Assembly (NCBI RefSeq): GCF_024807225.1
Contig: NZ_JANUCO010000001.1
Location: forward strand, 1,364,001-1,428,000
Length of the DNA stretch: 64,000 nt
From: Chryseobacterium ginsenosidimutans
Lineage (GTDB): Bacteria; Bacteroidota; Bacteroidia; Flavobacteriales; Weeksellaceae
Direction: 5' to 3'
Positions within the stretch are counted from its first letter, which is position 1. The number at the start of each line of letters is the position of its first letter. Shown in pieces: positions 44,524 to 53,625 of the stretch. The notes beneath the pieces were generated by a model. The model saw only the letters and a program-made list of their open reading frames with translations, was not told the DNA's origin and searched no databases. A program made the translations under genes and the position numbers.

Positions 44524-46948
44524 TTACAGCTTTTTCTTCGTCCAGCTTTTCACACGGTTATAGTCTAAAAAGTAAGTCAGCTTCAGAGAAAAATTGTTTA
44601 CCGTCGGTTGACTGAAAAGCATATCGTAGTTTTTTGTCACATTCAACCTCGAAAATTCGAGATAATTGGAAGTTGCATTTCGGTATAACAAAGTCAGTTG
44701 ACTTCCCGGAGCAAACCACCATGAAAATCTTAAATCAACATTCCAGGCATTGTAAGTTCCATTTAGATTTTTGTCAAAAAGATTGGTTTCAGCCAAGCTT
44801 CCATCCTGATTTAAAGTGTAAAACTGCTTATAAGTAACATCCGAAAAATAATGTCTGAAAGTTAATGACAGAGCCGTTTTTTCATTAAATGTATATTTTG
44901 AAGTTAAAGCATTTTCGTAGGTATTTCTCTGTCTTCTTCCGATGAAAATATCCGTGTCGCTTTTTCCTGCAAAACCTGTTTCGTTGTTGCTGAAACTCGG
45001 ATTGAAAGTCCAGTTTACATTAAATCGATCCGAAAATCTGTAACGCAGTCCGAAATTAGTAATAATTTGATTTCTTCCTTTTTCATCAAAAGCATAATAA
45101 TCAAACTCAAAATTATACTGCAGTTTTTTTCTGCTGTCACTTTCAAACCAAACCCAAGAATCAAAATATCCGGGAACTTTAAGATGTCTTCCGAATGTTC
45201 TCGGCTCATAAATATCATTCTGAGTCATTGGTGAAAACTCAATTCCGCCACCAAAAGTTCTGAATTGTTTATCGGTAAAACTATTGTTATTATTAAAAAC
45301 AAGATTCTGGAAAATAAATGGCTCTAATCTGTGGAAATAATTCAGATTAAAATTCATAAATATATTGTTGAAATTCTTCGTCGGCTGCAAAATTCTGTAA
45401 CCGTACCAAGCATTATAATTTCCTAAATTGGTCTTTGTAGAAAACCCGACATCATTGATATCCCAGTCTTTTGTCGTCATATTTCCGTTGATGCTGAAAC
45501 GGTGTTTTCCTGCAATTTTTTCCACTCCGGCTTCCGCTTTTGTCCCGAATTTCGTACCTTCATCCATCACCCAACTCCCTTTTAAACTTCCAAAAGTTTT
45601 ATACGTATTTTTCTTGTTACTGATATCCCAAAGAATCCCTGTAGCGTTTGCATCGCGGAAACTTCCGTCTCTTGTAACATTGGTGTTGACTAATGACACA
45701 GAAGAGTTTCCATGAAATCTCTGATCGAAAACCAACACATTATAATTCGCCCAGGGTTCTACAACTTCTTTTCTCACTTCACCTGTTTCATGGTTTACAA
45801 TCGTGGCTTCCATTTGTTGTGTGACTCCATTGAAAAACCCGATTCCGAGACCTTTTTTCGTTCTTCCCGAAATTTTAAAAGCATTAAATAATTTTACTTT
45901 TGAAGGATATTCCGTGACTTCTTCATTTTCATTGATTGTTGGATATCTTGAAGGCTCTCCGCCGACTCTTCTTGAATAAAACATTCCGCCTTTGCTGAAC
46001 AATTCAGTTCCTTCTGTGAAGAATGTTCGCTGCTCGGAAAACTGTTGTTCAAATGGAGTTAAATTTAAAATTGAATTATCAAAATTCGCCTGTCCGAAAT
46101 CCGGAAACCAACGTCATATCGAAGGTGAAAGCATCATTAATTCCATATTTTAAATCCATTCCACCATTAAAGCTTGAGGTTGTTTTCCCGTCATAACTAT
46201 TCACATATGTTGAAAAATAAGGCGTGAAAGACAATCGGGTAGGAGGATTAATATTTTCAATTCCCTGTAAAACACCATCGAAAAGGGTGTACGAATTTTT
46301 AGCATTATCCACAAAATTCCAGTCATAAGAAGCTTTAATTCTCTGGATTCTTCGGAACATATTCATTCCCCATTCCTGCACATTGCTTTTCGGAAACCTT
46401 AATTCTGAATAAGGAATTTTCATTTCAACAGACCATCCTTTTTCATTCAGTTTTGCACCGCTGTACCAGATCGAATTCCAGGTATCATCTTCACCGTCTG
46501 TCGTCAATTTCGCATCAAACTGAACTCCTGCTGCCGTTACCATGAATTCAAGACTTTGCTGTTTATCATTATAACCATTTAAAGCTACTCCGAAAAAATC
46601 GTCATTACCAACGCCGTCCCTTTCCGTTAATTCTTTTGCAATTTTGTTGGGAGTCGGATCATACATTTGCGCCCCGAAATAAATTCCGGTGTCATCATAC
46701 AAAATTCTGACCTCAGTTTTTATAGAATCAGCTTGTAACTTTCCGTTGTTTGGAGCTCTTTCAATAAAGCCTGTTGCAATCGGAGCATTCTGCCATTGCG
46801 CATCATCGAGAATTCCATCAATTTTTGGTGATGATGAGGTTTTTGTGATTAATATTTTCTTTCTGACGATATTATCATCTTCTTTTTTCTGTCCGTAGGT
46901 AAAAACTGAACATAATATAATGCAGATGGTCAGTAACTGAGTTTTCAT
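44524..46948 (-). pseudogene. DUF5916-like outer-membrane beta-barrel with CBM9-like domain, single frameshift
   Basis: About 807 aa once repaired. Signal peptide MKTQLLTICIILCSVFTYGQ, then a CBM9-like domain (SPKIDGILDDAQWQNAPIAT ... YDDTGIYFGAQMYDP), then a long aromatic-rich beta-barrel ending in KSWTKKKL. The first frame stops after TLVSGFRTGEF near 46079; the continuation VPDFGQANFDNSI runs into LFSKGGMFYSRRVGGEPSRY in the other frame. One extra T in ggttTccgga explains it. Relatives are surface proteins of unknown function in Bacteroidetes, possibly binding carbohydrates. Confidence 0.8.
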
Positions 46949-47004
46949 GATCTTAGGTCTTAACGTTTAAAGCAAAGACAACCGAGATTTGAAATGTATT
47001 ACAT

Positions 47005-47041
47005 CAAAAAATAAAAAATGTCTGTAAATTTTACAGACATT
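47005..47041 (-). terminator. Rho-independent terminator
   Basis: AATGTCTGTAAA / TTTACAGACATT with a very short loop; on the minus strand it is followed by TTTTTTATTTTTTG. It lies 28 bp after the DUF3108-like stop. Confidence 0.75.
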
Positions 47042-47068
47042 CTTCAAATTAAAAACTAATTATATGTT

Positions 47069-47840
47069 TTATTTTGTGAATTTTAAGGGATATTTCACAT
47101 TTTTATAATCATCGATACTTGCCTTTAAAGAACCAACCGCCAACTCTGCTTTTAATAGCATTGGGACGTGGTTTGCATCGTTTGAAACCCACATGGTAAC
47201 ACCTTCTTTTTGCTTAAAAACCCTTCCGCTTTTTACAGATGGGATAATTTTTAAACAATTGATTTTTCCGAATTTCGTATCTAGATTTTCTGTTCCTACT
47301 ACTTTTAGCTGAAAAGGAAACATTTCATCATCGATCCAGACATTCATATTAATAACCGTTCCCGTTTTTAGTTCTGCAGAACTTTTACTTCTTAAATAAT
47401 AAAAGCAAGAAAGCATATCTTGGATGCCTTTCACCGACTTAATTACTTTTGATCCGTTTGCCGGAGTTTTTTTATCGGTTAAAACTAACGTATTGTTATC
47501 GTGGTTAAAAACTGTTTCAAAATGTTGTCGATAGCTTCCTTCCTTCACATTTCTTACATAGAAACTGGGAAGTTTCTGTCTGCATATTGATATAGCTTTC
47601 ATAAAAATCTTCTACTTTGAAAAATGCTTTTACAGCTCCGGTTGTCTGTCCGGTTCCTCTTACATGAAGGTGAGGAGCTCCTTTATAAGTCGTTTTCTGT
47701 GCTGTAAGATTGGCGGTTCCGGCATTGAAAAACCCGTAATGGATTCTTAATGTAATAGATTCTCCGTCTGCAATATTATCGATCTGACCGAAGCCTAAAA
47801 AGAATACAAAGAGGGTTAAAAAATTTAAAATTTTCTTCAT
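47069..47840 (-). pseudogene. DUF3108-domain secreted protein, single frameshift
   Basis: About 256 aa after repair. Signal peptide MKKILNFLTLFVFFLGFGQI, then the DUF3108 pattern: SITLRIHYGFFNAGTANLTA and GTGQTTGAVKAFFKVEDFYE near the N-terminus, and TVINMNVWIDDEMFPFQLKV ... KEGVTMWVSNDANHVPMLLK near the C-terminus. The frame breaks near 47580 between NMQTET and LPSFYVRNVKEGSYRQHFET; one extra base accounts for it. DUF3108 proteins are periplasmic or outer-membrane proteins of unknown role. Confidence 0.8.
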
Positions 47841-47955
47841 AACTAGAATTTTACAAAAACACTGCCAAATTTAAAATCGACAGAATTTTAAAGATATTTG
47901 ATAAATCTCAGTTTTTTATTTAGACTGAATTAAATATGCTTCGCATTAAAATTAG

Positions 47956-47963
47956 TAAATTTG
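47956..47963 (+). promoter_or_regulatory. Bacteroidetes -7 promoter motif
   Basis: TAAATTTG followed by CAGCC matches TAnnTTTG, 33 bp before the ferredoxin reductase ATG. Confidence 0.5.
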
Positions 47964-47996
47964 CAGCCACAAGTATAATTAAATTATCTTATTATT

Positions 47997-49052
47997 ATGA
48001 TAACGACCGATATATTGATCATAGGAGCCGGCCCAACCGGACTTTTTGCTGTATTTGAAGCAGGCTTATTAAAAATGAAGTGTCACATTATTGATGCACT
48101 TCCTCAACCGGGAGGACAATTGGCTGAGCTTTATCCTAAAAAACCTATTTTCGATATTCCGGGGTATCCGTCTGTAAATGCAGGGGAATTAGTAGATAAT
48201 TTGATGGAGCAGATCAAGCAGTTTCAACCGGGGTTTACTTTAGGCGAAACGGCTGTTTCTTATACTAAAGTGGATGACGAATGGTTCGAAGTTGTTACCA
48301 ACAAAGGAACTGTTCACAGATGTAAAGCAATTGCTATTGCAGGTGGTTTGGGAACTTTTGAGCCTAGAAAACCGGCATTTGAAAATATTGCTGATTATGA
48401 AGAAAAAGGTCTTGAATATTTCGTAAAAGAACCTGAACATTTCAGAAATAAAAAAGTAGTAATCGCCGGAGGTGGAGATTCTGCGCTTGACTGGAGTGTT
48501 TTCTTATCAAATGTGGCAAGTGAAGTGACCTTGATCCACAGAAGAAATGAGTTCCGTGGAGCTTTGGATTCTGTAGAAAAAGTTCAGGATTTAAAAAATC
48601 AGGGGAAAATAAAATTAATTACTCCTGCAGAAGTTACAGCAATTAAAGGTGACGGAAAAGTAGAAGCAATTACTGTGGTAAAAGACGGTGAAGAACCTCT
48701 TGATATTGAAACAGATTATTTTATTCCATTATTCGGATTAACTCCAAAATTGGGTGAAATTGCTCAATGGGGATTAAATATCGAGAAAAATGCAATCGTT
48801 GTAAATAACGCTTTGGATTATCAAACTAACATTGAAGGGATTTACGCGATCGGAGATATCAATACTTATCCGGGGAAATTAAAGTTGATTCTTTGTGGTT
48901 TCCACGAGGCAACGCTAATGTGTCAAAGTGTTTATAACAGATTGAATCCGGGTAAAAAATTCGTATTGAAATATACAACAGTAAGTGGTGTAGATGGTTT
49001 CGACGGAAGCCGTAAAGAAGCAGAAAAAGCTGTTGTGAAAAAAATTGATTAA
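47997..49052 (+). CDS. Thioredoxin reductase-like ferredoxin-NADP+ reductase
   Basis: FAD enzyme of 351 aa passing electrons between NADPH and ferredoxin. FAD site: DILIIGAGPTGLFAVFEAG; NADPH site: VVIAGGGDSALDWSVFLSNV followed by RRNEFRGA; second FAD motif GIYAIGDINTYPGKLKLILC. The active-site CxxC of true thioredoxin reductases is missing, the mark of the TrxR-like FNR group. A ferredoxin gene follows after 81 bp, most likely its partner. Confidence 0.92.
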   Translation: MITTDILIIGAGPTGLFAVFEAGLLKMKCHIIDALPQPGGQLAELYPKKPIFDIPGYPSVNAGELVDNLMEQIKQFQPGFTLGETAVSYTKVDDEWFEVVTNKGTVHRCKAIAIAGGLGTFEPRKPAFENIADYEEKGLEYFVKEPEHFRNKKVVIAGGGDSALDWSVFLSNVASEVTLIHRRNEFRGALDSVEKVQDLKNQGKIKLITPAEVTAIKGDGKVEAITVVKDGEEPLDIETDYFIPLFGLTPKLGEIAQWGLNIEKNAIVVNNALDYQTNIEGIYAIGDINTYPGKLKLILCGFHEATLMCQSVYNRLNPGKKFVLKYTTVSGVDGFDGSRKEAEKAVVKKID

Positions 49053-49133
49053 ATTTGTTGCCAGTTGACGGTTATTAGTTGTTAGTTAAAACGAGCTGTT
49101 ACCATCAACTATAAACAATCAACCATCAACTAA

Positions 49134-49463
49134 ATGAACGATATAAATATAAAAATCACCGATAGGGAAGGTGTAACTCACGATGTTGTAGCGCCAACGG
49201 ACATGTCCATGAATTTAATGGAAATCATTCGTTCGTATGAATTGGCAGAAGAAGGCACGATCGGGGTTTGTGGAGGAATGGCGATGTGCGCTTCATGTCA
49301 GGTTTATGTAATTGCAGATCCGGGACTTGAGCCGATTGGTGATGAAGAAGATGCCATGCTTGCCGAAGCTTTCCATGTGAAAGAAAACAGCAGATTGGGT
49401 TGCCAATTACATATGGCAATGGAAATGGAAGGTCTTGAAGTGGAAATTGCTCCTTATCCTTAG
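49134..49463 (+). CDS. Adrenodoxin-type [2Fe-2S] ferredoxin
   Basis: Electron carrier of 109 aa. The cluster ligands are visible as CGGMAMCASC (C-x5-C-x2-C) and the fourth Cys in SRLGCQLHMAMEMEG. Acidic residues around EEDAMLAEAFHV fit the reductase interface. It follows the FNR gene and is closed by a terminator, making a two-gene electron transfer operon. Confidence 0.93.
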   Translation: MNDINIKITDREGVTHDVVAPTDMSMNLMEIIRSYELAEEGTIGVCGGMAMCASCQVYVIADPGLEPIGDEEDAMLAEAFHVKENSRLGCQLHMAMEMEGLEVEIAPYP

Positions 49464-49484
49464 AAAATTTTATTTAAAATATAA

Positions 49485-49520
49485 AAAAACTCCTGAAGAT
49501 GGTTCTTCGGGAGTTTTTTT
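49485..49520 (+). terminator. Rho-independent terminator
   Basis: ACTCCTGAAGA / TCTTCGGGAGT (one U-G pair) with loop TGGT, flanked by As and seven Ts, 26 bp after the ferredoxin stop; works in both directions. Confidence 0.88.
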
Positions 49521-49534
49521 GTTTTTAATTGAAA

Positions 49535-49852
49535 TTATTTTGTTTCGTTTAATTTTACAGGATTTTGTCTTGTATCGAAAACATTTGCAATGATAATCTT
49601 ACTTGTTTCTGAGTTGATGTAATAAATAATTTTATAATTGTTTGAAACTAAATATCTAAACTCATATTCTCTTTCAGTTAATAATTCTTCGATCTGTCCG
49701 ATTTTATAATTCTGATCTAAAATTAAAGTTTTATCGACAATTTCATTAATTATTTTTCCTGCAATTTTTACTCCAGCTTTAAATTTGTAGTATTGGAAAA
49801 TGTCTTGTAATTGATCTTCTGCAAATTGTGACCAAAAAATTTCTAATCCCAT
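49535..49852 (-). CDS. RelE/ParE-family toxin (TA module 1)
   Basis: Protein of 105 aa with the ParE/RelE plasmid-stabilisation pattern: EIFWSQFAEDQLQDIFQYYK, GQIEELLTEREYEFRYLVSN and YKIIYYINSETSKIIIANVF. Arg residues near the C-terminus fit an mRNA interferase or gyrase inhibitor; which one cannot be told. The antitoxin is encoded directly upstream and the two genes overlap by 10 bp. Confidence 0.88.
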   Translation of the reverse strand: MGLEIFWSQFAEDQLQDIFQYYKFKAGVKIAGKIINEIVDKTLILDQNYKIGQIEELLTEREYEFRYLVSNNYKIIYYINSETSKIIIANVFDTRQNPVKLNETK

Positions 49853-50085
49853 TTTTGGATTTTATTTTTTAAATCTTTTGCATTGATTAATCTGTCATTA
49901 TTTTCATCTTCAATAGCTTTATCTATTTCGCTATTCAATTGATCTAAAGACTTTGGTTTTAAATTTTCATCAAAAATTTCAGACTTACTTTTATGAAGTA
50001 AATTTTCCAAAGCACTGATGATTTTCTCATTATCAATTCTCAAAAATTCCTGAACAAGCGATATTTTACGTGCTTCTAAATTCAT
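49843..50085 (-). CDS. Antitoxin of TA module 1
   Basis: Protein of 80 aa preceding the toxin with a 10-bp overlap. The N-terminal helix (ARKISLVQEFLRIDNEKIIS) probably dimerises, and the C-terminal helical part (NSEIDKAIEDENNDRLINA) would wrap the toxin. Size, order and overlap are typical; no DNA-binding motif is certain. Confidence 0.82.
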   Translation of the reverse strand: MNLEARKISLVQEFLRIDNEKIISALENLLHKSKSEIFDENLKPKSLDQLNSEIDKAIEDENNDRLINAKDLKNKIQKWD

Positions 50086-50170
50086 AATTTTTAATATTTA
50101 CTTCAAATTTAATAATTTTTTTGATACAAGGATTTTATAAGTCGCGAGCTTTTGTATGATTTTAAATATC

Positions 50171-52324
50171 TTAATTTTTTAAAGGCTGAAACTTCGGATG
50201 TCCCACTTGCCACAATGCAAACGAATAAATATCTGCATATTCATTGAAAACAACATCCATATCACTGGTAAAATGACCATTTTCGTAGTTTACATACAAT
50301 AAAACAGGTTTTCCCGAACCTGAATCTTTTTGCAAAGCCGCCGCGAATTTTCCGGGTTCCCAAGGTACAATTCTGGAATCATTCATTCCGGTGCGGATGA
50401 TTACTGCGGGATATTTTACTCCTTTTTTTACTTTACTCTGAGCGTCCATTTCAAGTAAATTTTTTGCGTCTTCTGCATTTTGAATGCTTCCAATTTCAGG
50501 AATTTGGTTGGGTCCGTTTGCGGTAGTTTCAGAACGTAATGTGTTGGTCATCCCTACTTCGGCAATCGCGACTGCATATAAATCGGGTCTTTCGGTGATG
50601 GCTCTTCCGATAAGAATTCCACCTGCGCTTACTCCGTTTCCGATTAGTTTTGATGGAGAAGTGTATTTTTGATCAATCAAATATTCTGAGCATGCGATGA
50701 AATCTTTCCAGGTATTTGGTTTGGTGGCTTTCATTCCTGCTTTGTGCCAGTTTTCGCCTTTTTCGCCGCCGCCTCTTACGTGAGCTATTGCCAATACGAC
50801 CCCTTGTTCCAGTAACACAGAAAGTCTCGCTGAAAAACGAGGTTCATATGAAAATCCATAACCGCCGTAACCTGTGATATAAGCGGGATTATTACCATCC
50901 ATTTTCATATTTTTAGGATAAATAATCGAAAGAGGAACCATGACACCATCGTGACTTTTTATTTCAATTTCTTTTACGGTGTAAAGTGTATTATAATCAG
51001 GATAATTGGTTTCAGAATTGAGATATTTGCTTTTTACGGGTGCTCCTTTTTCAGGATTGTATTCATACGTCGTGAGTGGAGTTAGCCAATTCATATTTCC
51101 GCAAAAAATGTTGTCATTTTCACGTTGATTTAATGATAATGAAGTATTGACACCGGTTGGAAGATCTACTTTTTTCGTCGATAAAGTTGCAAGGTTTACT
51201 TGATATTTATCTCTCGTAATACCGTTTCCTAACGAATAATACAGATAGTTTTTAGAATTATGAATAGAAACGATAACGTTATCTTTACTTTCAGGAACAA
51301 CTACTTTTGCAGTTTTAAAATCAGGCTTTGAAAGACTGGTAAGGATGATCTTGTAATTTGGCGCATCTTTATGGGTAAGAAGGAAAAGTTGGTCTCCTGT
51401 AATGTACAAGCTGGTAATTTCATCCGAAGGTTTTATAATCTGTTTCCACTTTATTTTCTTGTTTTTTAATTCTGAATAAGGCGCAACAAAAATTGGGGTT
51501 TCCGATTTTACAGAACTTAATCTTAAGATAATATGTTTATAATCGTCAGTAAATGAAATGTCTGCAAACTGCTCTGTTAAAGCATTCAGTTCCGGATATT
51601 CTTCTCTTGAAGCTAATATTTTATCTGTTTTTGAATCTGTCCCGATTACGTGCATCATTGCTTTCATATCTTTTAAAAGCATATTGCTATTCGGATCTGC
51701 GGTGCTCATTTTAGTATAAATAATTGCTTGGTCGTCCTGTGTAAAATCGAAGGCAAATTCACTCCAGATCGGTCCGATTTCATCATTCAGCAATTTTTTT
51801 GTCGTAAGATCCAAAATTCTAAGGTCGCAAATTTCACCACCTGATTTTGATAACAAAATAGCGATCTTTTTTGCTTTTGAATCAACATTAAAATTGGTGA
51901 TTTGTGTATTTTTACCAAGAGTTTCAGGATCAAAGAGTAACGTTTCCTTTCCTGTAGAAAGATCTCTGGAATACAATTTAGAAAGGTTTTCGCTTTTTTT
52001 CGTTTTTGTATAAAAATAAACGTTTTGCCTTTCCATAATAACGCCAAAAGAATCTCCGTTCATTTTCTGCACCTCTTTCATACGGTTGAAAAGATCTTCT
52101 CGATGAGGAATTTTATCAATAATAGTATGACTGTAATCTGACTGATTCTTAAACCAAGACTGTACTTCAGGACTTTTGAGGTCTTCCATCCATCTGAAAT
52201 TGTCTGTGATTTTTGTTCCGAAATAATCATCAACAACTGCTTTTTCAGGAGTCGTGGGATAACTGTATTGCGCGGAAATTATTTGGCTTAAGAATAAACC
52301 CGCAAGTAAAAAGAGATTTTTCAT
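50171..52324 (-). CDS. Prolyl oligopeptidase-family serine peptidase (S9A)
   Basis: Exported peptidase of 717 aa cutting after proline in small peptides. Signal peptide MKNLFLLAGLFLSQIISAQY. An N-terminal beta-propeller (~50-400) is followed by the alpha/beta hydrolase domain with GNGVSAGGILIGRA (nucleophile Ser), MNDSRIVPW (Asp) and YENGHFTSD (His). Length matches prolyl oligopeptidase. It lies between TA module 1 and the LOG gene. Confidence 0.93.
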   Translation of the reverse strand: MKNLFLLAGLFLSQIISAQYSYPTTPEKAVVDDYFGTKITDNFRWMEDLKSPEVQSWFKNQSDYSHTIIDKIPHREDLFNRMKEVQKMNGDSFGVIMERQNVYFYTKTKKSENLSKLYSRDLSTGKETLLFDPETLGKNTQITNFNVDSKAKKIAILLSKSGGEICDLRILDLTTKKLLNDEIGPIWSEFAFDFTQDDQAIIYTKMSTADPNSNMLLKDMKAMMHVIGTDSKTDKILASREEYPELNALTEQFADISFTDDYKHIILRLSSVKSETPIFVAPYSELKNKKIKWKQIIKPSDEITSLYITGDQLFLLTHKDAPNYKIILTSLSKPDFKTAKVVVPESKDNVIVSIHNSKNYLYYSLGNGITRDKYQVNLATLSTKKVDLPTGVNTSLSLNQRENDNIFCGNMNWLTPLTTYEYNPEKGAPVKSKYLNSETNYPDYNTLYTVKEIEIKSHDGVMVPLSIIYPKNMKMDGNNPAYITGYGGYGFSYEPRFSARLSVLLEQGVVLAIAHVRGGGEKGENWHKAGMKATKPNTWKDFIACSEYLIDQKYTSPSKLIGNGVSAGGILIGRAITERPDLYAVAIAEVGMTNTLRSETTANGPNQIPEIGSIQNAEDAKNLLEMDAQSKVKKGVKYPAVIIRTGMNDSRIVPWEPGKFAAALQKDSGSGKPVLLYVNYENGHFTSDMDVVFNEYADIYSFALWQVGHPKFQPLKN

Positions 52325-52369
52325 TACTATATTTCTTTTAGGTGTGATAAATTTAATACTATAAATGTA

Positions 52370-52951
52370 CTAAACTTCATCCTTCGAAATCCATTTTCCA
52401 ACGGTCGGAGCCTGATAATTTTTCATCTTCTCCAAAAGTTCATCGATATTGTCACTCATCAAAAGCATTTCCCTATTGATTTGTTTTAAAAATCCTTTGT
52501 CAACCATGGTTTGAATTAATTTAATCAAATCATCATAAAATCCGTCAATATTCAAAACAGCGATCGGTTTTTTATGAAGTCCCAACTGAGCCCAGGTTAT
52601 CATCTCGAAAAACTCTTCCAACGTTCCAAAACCTCCGGGAAGCACGATCACACCGTCGCAAAGTTCATTCATCTTGGTTTTTCTTTCGTGCATAGTTTCG
52701 ACCAAAATCAATTCGGTCAATTCTTTATGGGCAATTTCTTTGGATTGTAAAAAGTGGGGAAGAACTCCGGTTACTTTTCCACCGGAATTCAAAGCGCCGT
52801 CTGCAACAGCCTTCATTAAACCGGTATTTGAACCGCCATAAACCAACCCGATATTTTGTTTTGCTAAAGTCTGCCCAAGCAAAGTCGCCTGTTCTTCAAA
52901 AATGCTATCCGAACCGAAGCTTGAACCGCAGAATACTGTGATACTTTTCAT
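52370..52951 (-). CDS. LOG-family protein (TIGR00730)
   Basis: Rossmann-like protein of 193 aa with the hallmark GGSNTGLMKAVADGAL and PGGFGTLEEFFEMITWAQ. The motif PGGxGTxxE is the cytokinin riboside 5'-monophosphate phosphoribohydrolase site; in bacteria the proteins act on nucleotide monophosphates. Located 45 bp after the peptidase on the same strand, so possibly co-transcribed. Confidence 0.92.
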   Translation of the reverse strand: MKSITVFCGSSFGSDSIFEEQATLLGQTLAKQNIGLVYGGSNTGLMKAVADGALNSGGKVTGVLPHFLQSKEIAHKELTELILVETMHERKTKMNELCDGVIVLPGGFGTLEEFFEMITWAQLGLHKKPIAVLNIDGFYDDLIKLIQTMVDKGFLKQINREMLLMSDNIDELLEKMKNYQAPTVGKWISKDEV

Positions 52952-52972
52952 TATCTTTTATAATAAAATATT

Positions 52973-53272
52973 TTAAATTTTTCTTTTAGTTGGAGATTGT
53001 CTGTTTGAGAAAAAGGATAAGATTTCTACATTCTCATTTTTTACACGGTAATACATTGTATTGAATTTGAGAATGACTGCCTTGTGAATATTTTTGCCTT
53101 CAGATTTCGGAAATATGTATGGATTTTGAGAAATAATTTTAGTGAGATTCTCGATTTTATCGGCAAGTTTTTTTATTTCCTGATCAGTAAAGTTTTTTTG
53201 AAGATATTTTATGGTTTCCTCCAATTCGCTTAAAGCATTGGGAGTCCAAAAGACGCTATAACCATTTTTCAT
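52973..53272 (-). CDS. RelE/ParE-family toxin (TA module 2)
   Basis: Protein of 99 aa with the same family pattern as the toxin at 49535: SVFWTPNALSELEETIKYLQ, KIISQNPYIFPKSEGKNIHK and FNTMYYRVKNENVEILSFFS. It overlaps its antitoxin by 17 bp. Sequence identity to module 1 looks low, so the pair is likely not a recent duplication. Confidence 0.88.
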   Translation of the reverse strand: MKNGYSVFWTPNALSELEETIKYLQKNFTDQEIKKLADKIENLTKIISQNPYIFPKSEGKNIHKAVILKFNTMYYRVKNENVEILSFFSNRQSPTKRKI

Positions 53273-53489
53273 ACAGCTTTCTGGCTTCAGAATGTGGTTT
53301 TAATTCATTATTATCAGCTTCTGATATTCCTTTTTCAATCGATTTTTTTTCTTCTTCTGAAATTGAATCCCACCAATCCTTAGTTTCTTCTTTTTTGAAC
53401 TGCATTAATTTCTTGATAATAGAAGCATCCTCCAATGTTGATAACCATTGAATTAATTCAAGCTTTTCATTTAGAATTTGTGTGTTCAT
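53256..53489 (-). CDS. Antitoxin of TA module 2
   Basis: Protein of 77 aa preceding the toxin. N-terminal helix LNEKLELIQWLSTLEDASII and C-terminal acidic helices (SEEEKKSIEKGISEADNNEL) match the antitoxin pattern of module 1 (dimer helix, then toxin wrap). The 17-bp overlap is strong support for a TA pair. Confidence 0.82.
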   Translation of the reverse strand: MNTQILNEKLELIQWLSTLEDASIIKKLMQFKKEETKDWWDSISEEEKKSIEKGISEADNNELKPHSEARKLYEKWL

Positions 53490-53566
53490 AATTTGTATAA
53501 CTTACTCAAATTTATGACTTTTATGTGAATTGATTAATAGATATTGTTTAAATATCAGAAGATTTA

Positions 53567-53604
53567 AAAATAAAAATATCCAAAATCAAACGACTTTGGA
53601 TATT
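53567..53604 (-). terminator. Rho-independent terminator of pepD
   Basis: AATATCCAAA / TTTGGATATT with a 10-nt loop; on the minus strand followed by TTTTATTTTT. It lies 21 bp after the pepD stop. Confidence 0.85.
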
Positions 53605-53625
53605 CAATATAGCAATTTTGTATTC

